A stretch of DNA of 61,678 nucleotides from positions 1-61,678 of the forward strand of contig VGRJ01000019.1 in the NCBI GenBank assembly GCA_016875405.1. The letters run 5' to 3'. Both the position numbers and the translations under genes were made by a program. This stretch comes from Deltaproteobacteria bacterium (lineage in GTDB: Bacteria; Myxococcota_A; Polyangia; Polyangiales; Polyangiaceae). A model generated the notes under the pieces. That model was not told where the DNA came from. It saw nothing but the letters and a program-made list of their open reading frames with translations, and searched no databases. This document shows, one piece after another, positions 6,588 to 15,200 of the stretch. Position 1 is the stretch's first letter. Each line of letters starts with the position of its first letter.

Positions 6588-8438
6588 TCAGGCCTGCGGC
6601 TCCTCGGCGAGGAGCGCGCGGTAGTCCTCCGAGCGCGCGACGAGCTCGTCGTGCGTCCCGGTCGCGACCACGCGACCTTCGCGCAACAGCACGTTGAAAT
6701 CCGACGCGAGGAGTCGCGGCGCGTGCGTCACCACCAGGTGCGTCACCCCGCCCGATGACGACTTGACGGAGCGCAAGACGTCCTGCGCGGTCGCCGCGGG
6801 CAATCCGGCCTCGGGCTCGTCGAGCACCCGCACCGGCGCATCCCCGAGGACGACGCGGGCCAGCACGAGGCGGCGCGCTTCGCCGCCCGATAGGTTCGGG
6901 GGCTGCCGACGTACGAGCGTGTCGAGGCCGCGCCGACCATCCGACGACGCGAGCTCGTCGAGCCCGACGGCCGCCAGCGCCGCGCGCATCGAGGCCTCGT
7001 CGGGTGGAGGCTCGAGGCCGAGCGACAGGTTGTCGCGCACGCTGCGCTCGAGCGGCTGCGCGCTCTGCCGGAGCACGCCGAAGAGCGCGCAGAGGTCGTC
7101 GGGCTCGAGCTCACGAAGGTCGACGCCGTCGAGGAGGATCCTCCCTTCGTCGGGCTCGTCGAGCCGCAACAGCAGACGGACGAGCGTCGATTTGCCGGAG
7201 CCGGAGCCGCCGCACACGCCGACCGTCGCGCCCGCCGGTACGCGAAAGCTCACGCCGTCGAGGACGGGCGCGCTCGCCCCCGGCGGAGTGAAGCGCACGC
7301 CCTCGAACGTGAGCTCGCCGCGGGCGCGCGGCGCGAGTCGACGTGGCGAGGCTGGCCGGCTCGGGGACTCGGGGAGCTCCAGCAAGGCGCGCATCGCGTC
7401 GAGGCTCGGGCCGCGCTCGACGAAGCCCTGCCGCACGCCGTCGAGCACCTCCAGGCGACCGATGAGGAGCGGCACGTAGAGGAGCAGCGTCGCGACCTCG
7501 CCCGGCTCGGCGGCGCGCCCCGAAGCGGCGAGCCCCGCGAGCACCAGCAGCGGCGAGAGGGCCGCGAACACCACGCGAACCTGCCCGGACGCCGCCATGG
7601 CGGTCGCCAAGCGTCGCTTCGCGTCCGCACCTGCCCGCGCGAGCTTCGCGAACTCCGAGAGGGCCACGCCGCGCCCGCCGAGGAGGCGCAGCTCCTCGAT
7701 GGCACCGAGCGTCTCTTGCAGCTGCGCGAACACCGCCGTGTCGGAGCGAGTGAGCTCGCCGCGCACGTCGATGACGCGGCGCGAGGCGCGCTCGACGGCG
7801 AGCCGTGAGGCGAGGAACAAGACCCCACCGCCGAAGAGGACGCCGAACGCGCCCCGAGTCACGAGCTCGACGGCCAGCACCGCGACGGTGACGAGCGCCT
7901 GAGGGAGCGCGAGCATCGACGAGACGACGAAATCCGCGGTCGCGCCGGCCTCGCGGGTGATGGCGAGCTGAAGCGCCGCGAGGCCCTGCACGTCGGAGGT
8001 GGCGCGGGCGTCGGGAGGTCGCGGCGAAGGCCCGACGCCGACGGCCGACGCTCGCTCGAGCGCGTAACGGGGCGAGGCCGCGAGGACCACGCGGAGGAGC
8101 GCGATGCGGAGCGCCGAGGCGAGCTCGGCGGCGAAGCTTGACGAGCGCCGCGTCGCGAGCACACCGACGCCCACGACGAGCCCCGTGACGACCAAGGTGG
8201 CCCCGACGATCGCCAGCTTGCCGGGCGGCACCAGCGCGAGGAGAAGCCCCACCGGGCCGGCCTGGCCTCGCGCCGGCTGACCGCCGAGCACCGCGATGGC
8301 CTGCCCAATCACCGCCGGCAGGACGCCCGCCGTCGCCCCCGCAGCGACCCCGGTCGCGAGCACGAGCGCGACCTCGAGCGGCAACGAGCCGCGGAACGTG
8401 CCGCGCGCGGATGCGAGGAGCGGTGCGATTCGCCTCAC
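6588..8438 (-). CDS. ABC transporter, fused membrane and ATPase domains (exporter type)
   Basis: The product is about 616 aa from a GTG start. Residues about 1-340 are the membrane domain, with several hydrophobic spans (for example LEVALVLATGVAAGATAGVL and AIVGATLVVTGLVVGVGVL). The ATPase has Walker A GGSGSGKST near 410, a Q-loop at FGVLRQSAQPL, signature LSGGEARRLVLAR near 513, Walker B VRVLDEPEAG and H-loop VVTHAP. This is the one-polypeptide exporter (ABCB/MsbA-like half-transporter) layout, working as a dimer. There is no C39 peptidase domain. It leads the operon with GAF-like, subtilase and TPR genes and starts 51 bp from the divergent J-domain gene, a likely shared promoter region. Confidence 0.88.
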   Translation of the reverse strand: MRRIAPLLASARGTFRGSLPLEVALVLATGVAAGATAGVLPAVIGQAIAVLGGQPARGQAGPVGLLLALVPPGKLAIVGATLVVTGLVVGVGVLATRRSSSFAAELASALRIALLRVVLAASPRYALERASAVGVGPSPRPPDARATSDVQGLAALQLAITREAGATADFVVSSMLALPQALVTVAVLAVELVTRGAFGVLFGGGVLFLASRLAVERASRRVIDVRGELTRSDTAVFAQLQETLGAIEELRLLGGRGVALSEFAKLARAGADAKRRLATAMAASGQVRVVFAALSPLLVLAGLAASGRAAEPGEVATLLLYVPLLIGRLEVLDGVRQGFVERGPSLDAMRALLELPESPSRPASPRRLAPRARGELTFEGVRFTPPGASAPVLDGVSFRVPAGATVGVCGGSGSGKSTLVRLLLRLDEPDEGRILLDGVDLRELEPDDLCALFGVLRQSAQPLERSVRDNLSLGLEPPPDEASMRAALAAVGLDELASSDGRRGLDTLVRRQPPNLSGGEARRLVLARVVLGDAPVRVLDEPEAGLPAATAQDVLRSVKSSSGGVTHLVVTHAPRLLASDFNVLLREGRVVATGTHDELVARSEDYRALLAEEPQA

Positions 8439-8489
8439 CTGAGCCACGCTACACCGGGCGAGCCGCGAGGGCTGCCCGCTCGATGACCC

Positions 8490-8903
8490 GTGACGGAGGG
8501 CGGAGGCCTCAAGGACCGCGGCGAGCGGCCGTTCCGTTCTTCGATGGACGACCCCCGCTTCGACGACGTCCTCGAGGCGGCGATGGCCGCCGAGGCCGCG
8601 CGCGTCCGGCGCGCTCACGAAGACGAGGTCGCGCGGTTTCGAGCCCGCTACGCCGAGGAGCCACGACGCGCAGAGCCCACCGGCCGGCGAGAGCCCCCGC
8701 GCTCGACGTCCCGAGTCACCCACGCCGAGTCCCCGTTCTCGTCGCTCGGGCTCGTGGCGGGCGCGTCCGTCGACGACGTGCGCCGAGCGTTTCGGCAGCG
8801 GGCGTACGCGACGCACCCCGATCGAGGCGGCTCGATGGCCGCGTTCGTGGCGCTCGAGGCGGCCTACCGCGCCGCGCTCGACCTCGCGTCGCGCGCAGCC
8901 TGA
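8490..8903 (+). CDS. Small J-domain (DnaJ-like) protein
   Basis: The product is 137 aa with a C-terminal J domain (about residues 80-135). The key HPD tripeptide is at 109-111 (YATHPDRGGS), preceded by helix II DDVRRAFRQRAYAT. There is no Gly/Phe region, zinc centre or substrate domain, so it is a type III-like co-chaperone whose partner Hsp70 is not defined. Two divergent Hsp70 homologues lie about 40 kb away in the window, but a link is only a guess. The start at 8490 is a GTG; an ATG at 8544 (MDDPRFDD) is an alternative and neither has a clear ribosome binding site. Confidence 0.75.
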   Translation: MTEGGGLKDRGERPFRSSMDDPRFDDVLEAAMAAEAARVRRAHEDEVARFRARYAEEPRRAEPTGRREPPRSTSRVTHAESPFSSLGLVAGASVDDVRRAFRQRAYATHPDRGGSMAAFVALEAAYRAALDLASRAA

Positions 8904-8941
8904 CTTGACGACCTCCGACCCCCGGGCGAGAAACTCCGCCC

Positions 8942-10093
8942 ATGGGAACGGCCCATTCGATCGTGGTGCTTCCGGGCGACGGCGCGGGAGTCGAGGTGGC
9001 GGCGCAGGCGCGTCGGGTGCTGGAGGCGGTCTCCGCGCGGACGGGCGAGGCCTTCGCGATCGAGGAGATCCCCTGCGGCGGGCGCTACTTCCTCGAGCAC
9101 GGCCGCGACTGGCCCGAGGGCTCGGACGAGCGCTGCCGCGCCGCCGACGTCATCCTCCTCGGCGCGGTCGGCTGGCCCGACCCGAAGGGCGGCGGGCCGG
9201 TCACGATGCCGGACGGGAAGATGGCGGGCTGGTCCCCGGTGATCGGCAACCGAACCCGCCTCGATCTCTACGCCAACATCCGACCGGTGAAGCTCTACCC
9301 AGGCGTGCGCACCCGCATCAGCGGCGCGCCGATGTCGGTGTGGAAGCCCGAGAACGTCGACATGGTGTTCATCCGCGAGAACACCGAAGACCTCTACACC
9401 GGCATGGGCGGCGTGCTCGCGCCCGGCGGCAAGGAGGTGCTCGCGACCGACACCCGCGTCATCACGCGCGCCGCGTCGGAGCGCGTGATTCGCCTCGCGT
9501 TCGAGCTCGCTCGCAAGCGAAACGGCGCGCCCAAGGACGGCAAGAAGCGCGTCACCGCGATCGTGAAGAACAACGTGCTCGAGGGCTGCAGGCTCTTCAC
9601 CCGCGTCTTCCTCGAGCTCGGCGCGGCCTACCCCGACGTCGAGAAGGACGTCGCGATCGTCGACGCGGTGACCCAGTGGCTCATCACGCAACCCGAGCAC
9701 TACGACGTGCTCGTCACGACCAACATGTTCGGCGACATCCTGACCGATCTCGCGAGCGTGCTGCAGGGCGGGATGGGCATGGCGGTCGGCTGCAACGTCG
9801 GCGACGACCACGGCATGTTCGAGCCGATCCACGGCTCCGCGCCGAAGGAGGCCGGCCAGGACAAGCTGAACCCGATGGCCATGATCCTCGCGACCGCCGA
9901 GGCTCTCCGCTGGCTCGCGCCGCGCAAGGGCGCTCCGGCACTCGGCCGCGCAGGCGACGCGATCGAAGAGGCCGTGCGGCGCGTCCTCGCGCAGGGTCGC
10001 CCCCTCACGTTCGACCTCGTCGGAGCCGAACACGCCGCGCGCATGAGCGCGGTGACGACGGCGCTCCTCGACGAGCTCGACACCCTGCTCTAG
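8942..10093 (+). CDS. Isocitrate/isopropylmalate dehydrogenase family enzyme
   Basis: The product is 383 aa, the usual length for beta-decarboxylating dehydrogenases. It opens with VVLPGDGAG (nucleotide-site start) and carries DLYANIRPVKLYPGV, IRENTEDLYTGMGG, KNNVLEG, VTTNMFGDILTDLAS and EPIHGSAP, covering metal- and NAD(P)-binding segments. The substrate is unclear: the RENTEDLY segment resembles isocitrate-type enzymes, while the LLGAVGWPDPKGG and DLYANIRP segments resemble isopropylmalate- or tartrate-type enzymes. It probably acts as an oxidative decarboxylase of a 2-hydroxy diacid. No leucine-pathway gene lies next to it; the shell protein 94 bp downstream points the same way and could be co-expressed. 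Confidence 0.9.
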   Translation: MGTAHSIVVLPGDGAGVEVAAQARRVLEAVSARTGEAFAIEEIPCGGRYFLEHGRDWPEGSDERCRAADVILLGAVGWPDPKGGGPVTMPDGKMAGWSPVIGNRTRLDLYANIRPVKLYPGVRTRISGAPMSVWKPENVDMVFIRENTEDLYTGMGGVLAPGGKEVLATDTRVITRAASERVIRLAFELARKRNGAPKDGKKRVTAIVKNNVLEGCRLFTRVFLELGAAYPDVEKDVAIVDAVTQWLITQPEHYDVLVTTNMFGDILTDLASVLQGGMGMAVGCNVGDDHGMFEPIHGSAPKEAGQDKLNPMAMILATAEALRWLAPRKGAPALGRAGDAIEEAVRRVLAQGRPLTFDLVGAEHAARMSAVTTALLDELDTLL

Positions 10094-10187
10094 GCGCCTC
10101 ACCCCAGCGCACAGCGAGCCTCACGCGAAAGCGCTACCCGCGGAGCGCGAGGTCGTATTAACGTCTCGGGCTTCGAGAGAGTTCGTC

Positions 10188-10817
10188 ATGGCAGAGACCA
10201 CCGGCTTCCAGCTCCGCGCCTACGTGTTCATCGACTCGCTGCAGCAGCAGCTCGCCCAGTACATGGCGAAGACCAATCGCGTGTACGACCCGCGCGAGTA
10301 CGACGCCGCGCTGTTCGTCGAGATCGCGCCCGCGATGGAAATCCACGCCAAGATCGACCAGGCGCTGAAGGCGACTCGGGTGCACCTCGGCGCCATGATC
10401 ACCGAGCGCGTGTTCGGGATGATGCAGCTCCACCACCAGGATCAGGGCGAGGTGCTCGCCGCGGGAGAGGCCGTCCTTTCAGCCTCGGGCCTGAAGGCGA
10501 GCGACCGCGCGAAGTGCAAGATCCTGCAGAACAAGATCATCCGCTCCATCGAGCAGGACCACGCGATCGCCTTCACCGGCAACGCTGCGGGCAACATGGT
10601 GCTCGCCGGTGACTCGGTCCTCATCATGGAGGCCGAGCCTGCGGCGTACCTGTCGATCGCCTGCAACGAGGCGCTCAAGGCCGCGAACGTGAAGCTCATC
10701 GACGTCATCGTATGGGGCGCGACCGGCCGCCTGATCATGGCGGGGCCCGAGGCCGAGATCGACTACGCCGCCAGCGCCGCCACGGCCGCCCTCGAGAACC
10801 TCAACCGCGGCCTCTGA
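10188..10817 (+). CDS. Tandem-domain bacterial microcompartment shell protein (BMC-T, EutL/PduB-like)
   Basis: The product is 209 aa with two BMC folds. The second (about 142-205) is the clearer: NEALKAANVKLIDVIVWGATG, then RLIMAGPEAEID and an Ala-rich helix, matching the family pattern in which a helix ending ALKAANV-x-L is followed by a Gly-rich pore turn. The first (about 39-100) has FVEIAPAMEIHAKIDQALKA. Such proteins form trimers with a gated central pore in microcompartment facets. In this window no BMC-H hexamer, BMC-P pentamer or encapsulated-enzyme signature is seen, which is unusual. The upstream neighbour is a dehydrogenase and the downstream gene is convergent. Confidence 0.82.
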   Translation: MAETTGFQLRAYVFIDSLQQQLAQYMAKTNRVYDPREYDAALFVEIAPAMEIHAKIDQALKATRVHLGAMITERVFGMMQLHHQDQGEVLAAGEAVLSASGLKASDRAKCKILQNKIIRSIEQDHAIAFTGNAAGNMVLAGDSVLIMEAEPAAYLSIACNEALKAANVKLIDVIVWGATGRLIMAGPEAEIDYAASAATAALENLNRGL

Positions 10818-10829
10818 CGGCCGCGCGCC

Positions 10830-11519
10830 TCAGGCGAGCCCGACGTAGAGCTGCTGGACGTCGTCGTCCTCGTCGAGCGCCTCGAGGAACGCCTCGACTT
10901 CAGCCCGCTTGCCCTCATCGTCGAGCGCGACCGGGTTCTTCGACTTCCAGATGAGCCGCGCGCTCGAGAGCTGCCAGCCGCGCTCCGCGAGCGCCTTCGA
11001 CACGGCGTCGAGGTCGGTGGGCTCGGTGTAAAAGACGGTCGCGCCTTCGTCGCCTGGCTCGAGATCCTGCGCGCCGGCCTCGATGGCCGCCTCGTCGGCG
11101 TCCGCGCGCTCCGGGTGAGTCGCCTCGATCGCGCCGAGCCGGGCGAAGTCCCACGCGACCGCCCCCATCTGCCCCTTGCGGAAGATCCCTTTGATGTTCG
11201 CGGCGGTGCGGTTGCGGTTGTCCGTGAGGCACTCGACGATCACCGGCACCTGATGGGGCGTGAAGCCTTCGTAATTGACGGTCTCGAAGATCACCGTCTC
11301 ATCGAGCAGTCCAGCGCCCTTCTTGATCGCGCGCTCCATCGTGTCGCGCGACATCGACGCTTTGCGCGCCGCCTCGACCGCCATTCGAAGCCGCGGGTTC
11401 ATCGTCGGATCGGCGCCGTCGCGCGCGGCGACCATCAGCTCGCGCGAGATGCGCGTCATGATCCGACCCTTGGCGTTCGCGGCCGCTTCGCGGCCCTTCT
11501 GCTTCCACTGAGCTCCCAT
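10830..11519 (-). CDS. YebC/PmpR/TACO1 family protein
   Basis: The product is 229 aa, slightly under the common length of 240-250. It begins [19 protein letters not shown], a variant of the MAGHSKWANIKHRK start of the family, and keeps [10 protein letters not shown]-like, [53 protein letters not shown] and FRKGQMG. Members were long called transcriptional regulators; recent work assigns them a ribosome-associated role in relieving polyproline stalls, which would suit this Pro-rich proteome. The C-terminus ends in an acidic [16 protein letters not shown], typical of the family. The start at 11519 is set by the conserved N-terminus. It is divergent from the lipoprotein at 11593. Confidence 0.93.
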   Translation of the reverse strand: MGAQWKQKGREAAANAKGRIMTRISRELMVAARDGADPTMNPRLRMAVEAARKASMSRDTMERAIKKGAGLLDETVIFETVNYEGFTPHQVPVIVECLTDNRNRTAANIKGIFRKGQMGAVAWDFARLGAIEATHPERADADEAAIEAGAQDLEPGDEGATVFYTEPTDLDAVSKALAERGWQLSSARLIWKSKNPVALDDEGKRAEVEAFLEALDEDDDVQQLYVGLA

Positions 11520-11592
11520 GAGGGAGCGCACTATCACCTTCGGGCGAGCGCGACGAGGCCCGCGACGCGCGACCCATGGTAAGGGTTTCTGG

Positions 11593-12201
11593 GTGTCGGC
11601 TCGTGTGCTCGCCCTGCTCCTCGCGACGCCCCCGCTCGCGGGGTGTCGGAAGGCCGAGCCCGAAGCCGCGCCCTCCGTCGAGGTGACGGCGGCCCTCGCC
11701 GATGCGGCGCCGACGCCCACCCCTGCTCCCCGACGCCCCGACCCCGCAGCGCTCGCCGAGCTCGTCGCGGCCGCCCCCGGCCCGCCCGCGTCGTCGGTCG
11801 CCCTGACGCTCGTGGGTACGGACACCGGCCTTGCGACGGGCACGTCCAGCCAGAGCTCCCCCTCCCTCGGCGCCACGCCTCCGCGGGTGGTGCCGCGGCC
11901 ACCGCTCTCGTCCCCCGCGCTCGAGCGCGCCGCCCGCGCACAGCTCTACTGGCCGCTCTCGCAAGCCTGCCGCTTGCCGAGCGGCGAGCTGCCGCCCGCC
12001 GACAGCGTGGTCCTGGAGTTCGAGATCCAGGCCGACGGCTCCGTGTACCCGGGGAGCGTCGCCGCGAGCGCCGACGACGAGCGCTACCGCAGCGTGGCGG
12101 AGTGCGTCGAGCGGGTCTTCTCCGCGTCCGGCTTTCGTGGCCCTTTCGAGGGCCGCGGCTCGTACACCAGCGTGCGCATCGGCTGGCCCTCGATCGACTG
12201 A
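11593..12201 (+). CDS. AgmX/PglI-like lipoprotein
   Basis: The product is about 202 aa. The chosen GTG start has AAGGG upstream and opens a signal peptide whose lipobox is LAGC. An Ala/Pro/Ser-rich linker follows to about residue 110. The C-terminal 85 residues have two Cys (QACRLPSG and AECVERVF) around [10 protein letters not shown], the pattern of the AgmX/PglI C-terminal domain, which is related to the TonB C-terminal fold and is common in myxobacteria in gliding and envelope contexts. The gene is convergent with the giant kinase gene, separated by 24 bp. Function within the envelope is inferred only from the family. Confidence 0.72.
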   Translation: MSARVLALLLATPPLAGCRKAEPEAAPSVEVTAALADAAPTPTPAPRRPDPAALAELVAAAPGPPASSVALTLVGTDTGLATGTSSQSSPSLGATPPRVVPRPPLSSPALERAARAQLYWPLSQACRLPSGELPPADSVVLEFEIQADGSVYPGSVAASADDERYRSVAECVERVFSASGFRGPFEGRGSYTSVRIGWPSID

Positions 12202-12225
12202 AGGCCGCGCTCGTCACGGCGGCGC

Positions 12226-15200
12226 TCAACGCAGTCGAATGCGTGGCGCGCCGCTCGGATCGAGCTCCGCGACGAGGTTCGACGCGCGCGCCGCGACCTC
12301 TCGCGCGAGCCCCGCGCCGATCGGCACGAGCTCACCTTCGGGAGGCCCCGCGAGCGCGAACCCGAACGCGACCACCGAGCCGTCGGCGTCCCACGACGCG
12401 AAGCGCTCGCGCCCCTCGATCTCGGTCGAGCCGAGCAGCTCCCCCCGGGCGAGATCGACGAGCGCGAGCCCGCCCGACCACCCGAGGAGACCGACTTCCC
12501 CGCCAGGGAGCGTACGGGCGTCGCTCCATTCGCGATCCGACTGGGGCGCGACGACGCGTCGATCCTGCGCGCCCGTCGCCCGAACGAAGACGCCCGCCTC
12601 GTCGGCGAACAACAGCTCACCGTCGAGCGGACCATCGGCCATCGCCGTCGCGCGCGGCGCGGCGTGCCCGTACGAGCGCAGCGCACCGGACGCATCGGCG
12701 CGAGCCATGGCGCCCGTGCTCCACGCGAGCCACAGCCCGGGCTCGAGGTCCCCGCGGGCCGCGCTCGGGCGCACGTCGAAGACGTAACCGTCGACCGCAT
12801 AGCCGCCTGCACCTGGGTCGATGACGCGAGGCTCGACGACGGCCTCGGCGGGTCCGTCGAGCGACGCCGACGCGACACGACCATCGAGCCGTTGAACGAA
12901 GAATCGGCGACAGCTCGGCTCGACGCCGAGCACGAACCCGGGCGCGCGACGTACGCGCTGAACGACCTTGTCGGCGACGGCGTCGAGAACCTCCCACGCA
13001 TCCCCCGCCGCTCGCCACGCGAGCGCGCGGCCATCGGGGCAGATCGCCAGCAAGCTCGCCTCGCGACGGAACCGCACGCTTCGATCCGCGCCGACCGCGA
13101 CGAGGCTCCTGCCGTGCTGCCAGAGCACGCCGTCACCGAGCCGCGCGACCGCGACGACGGCGTCACCGGACGCGCCGCCCTCCGGCGAAGCGAGCCGCGT
13201 CAGCGCCGAGAGCGACCGCGCGGTCGGGTCGAAGGCCACGAGATCGCGCGTCATGCGACGCCCGTCCTCGAGCTCGAAGCCACCCTCGAACCGACGAGGT
13301 CCGAGCGAGACCGAGTCGCCGATCGCGGGCTGATAATCCGAGAAGGATCGCAAGGTCGGCGGCCCCGCGGCGTCCAGCCGACACGCGCTCGATGCGCTCG
13401 GCTGCGCCCCGTCTTCGGGTGCCCGACCGCCGTCTCGAAGGTAAAGGACGGCCCCGACGCCCGTGACGTCGCAGACCGCGAGGTCGACCCCGCTCTCGGT
13501 GAAGCGCGCCCGAACCGGCTCGCCCACGCCATGAACGCGAGGCGAGGCGGCGAGCAGGCGGCGATGATTGACCGTCGTCAAGTCGTAGAGGTGCGCTTCT
13601 CGCGCGGTGACGAGCGCGACGACGGCGCCATGCGCCGAGAAGGCGGCCACCGTCGTCGGGGACTCGGACGGCGACGCGAGCTCGACGGCCGCCCTCCCCT
13701 CGCGCCAGACCTGGACCCGACGCTGGCGCGCCGCCGCCACCCAGGTGCCGTCAGGCGACAACGCGAGCAAGCGCCCCGCGAGCGGCAGCGTCGCCGCGTG
13801 GTCCGCCCGCAGATCCCATCGGACGAGCCCATCCGCCGTCGCGCAGGCCACCACCGGCGCGCGGTCGGCGACGTGGAGCCTCGACAGTCCGCGCTCGCAG
13901 CGCATCGGCGAGATGGCCGCGAGCGCGAGCGTCCGATCGTCGCGGAGCCGCCAGACCTTGAGCGTTCCGTCGAGCCCGCGGGTCACGAAGCCGCGCCCGA
14001 AGGCGAACGGCTCGACGTCGTGGATGCCCTCGTCGTGGGCGGCGACGCGCGTCTCGACGGCGCCCCAGTCGCGCCCTTCGTCGGGGAGCAAGTCGAGCAG
14101 CGTGACGTACGAGCGAGAGTGCCCGAGGAGGTGGCGCGACTCCCAAGGAAATCGCGGCACCTCAGGAGGCTCGAGGGTCAAAAACCTCGCCTCGGGCAGA
14201 CGACGCGTCGCCGCGAAGAGCTCGAGCGAGAGCAAGCGATCGCGTGAGCCCCCGGCGACCGCTGCGCCGAGGAGCGCGATCCTTCGGTACGGGTCCGTCG
14301 TGCGCCGCGACGCCATGACGAGCCGCTCGACGGCCGCGCTGCGCCGGACCGCCTCGAGCTCGCGTACCTGCGCCTCCGTGTGCCGATCGCGGACACGCTC
14401 ACCCGACACGATCCCCGCCAAGAGCGCGCACGCTCCGGCCGCGAGGCCCCACCGTCGAAGCCTCGCGCGACGCCGCGCACCCCGGCTCGCGGAGACGAAG
14501 GCGCGCTCCGCGGGGCGCAGCTCCTCCTCGAGGCTGGGGAAACGCTCGGCGAGCGCGACGACCCGCTCCTCGGGCCACAAGCCTGACGCACCTCCGCCCT
14601 GTTGACGCCAGCGCGACGCAGCGTCGCACAGCTCCTCGAGGAACGTGAGGCGCTCCACGTCATGAAGCCGGCGGTCGTGCAACCGCGGCCAGCGAAGGGC
14701 GAGCGCCGGATGAGTGAGAGAGAGCCTGCCTGCGCGCTCTCCGATCACACTCGCGCGGACGAGCTCACCGACGACCGTTCGGACGAGCCCAGGCTCCGGG
14801 CTCGCGTCGACGAGCTCGGCGAGCTCCACCTCGCGCGACGAGCCGTCCGCGCGCACGAGCCTGACGAGCAACCACTCCGCGACCGAGATCTTCGCGGCGC
14901 CAAGCGACGCAACCACTCGCTCGGCGTGCTGCGCAAGCGCGCCGACGACGCCTCCTCCCTCGCGCCAACGAGCGACGGTCGGAGCGTCGCGCCACAGCCG
15001 CTCGAGCGCGAGGCTCACCGCGGCGAGGCTCGCCCCCTCGCGTTCGAGCTCGGCCTTGACGTCGGTGACGATGGACGACGCGCCATCGATACGGACACGC
15101 GCGGCCGCAGCAGGCTCACGCACCAGCGCCTCGGCCGCGGACGGCGTCGGGAGCCCGACGAAGCGCGCAAAGGGCCGCAGCTCGCGCCCGAACTCGGTCT

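Noticed and set aside
4996-8438. Quinohemoprotein amine dehydrogenase maturation cluster (QhpE/QhpF)
   Set aside because: The subtilase and ABC exporter recall it, but there is no radical-SAM enzyme, cross-linked small subunit, FAD monooxygenase or dehydrogenase subunit nearby.
8864-10102. Open frame opposite the isocitrate/isopropylmalate dehydrogenase gene
   Set aside because: Shadow of a gene with strong family motifs; no signal, domain or start context.
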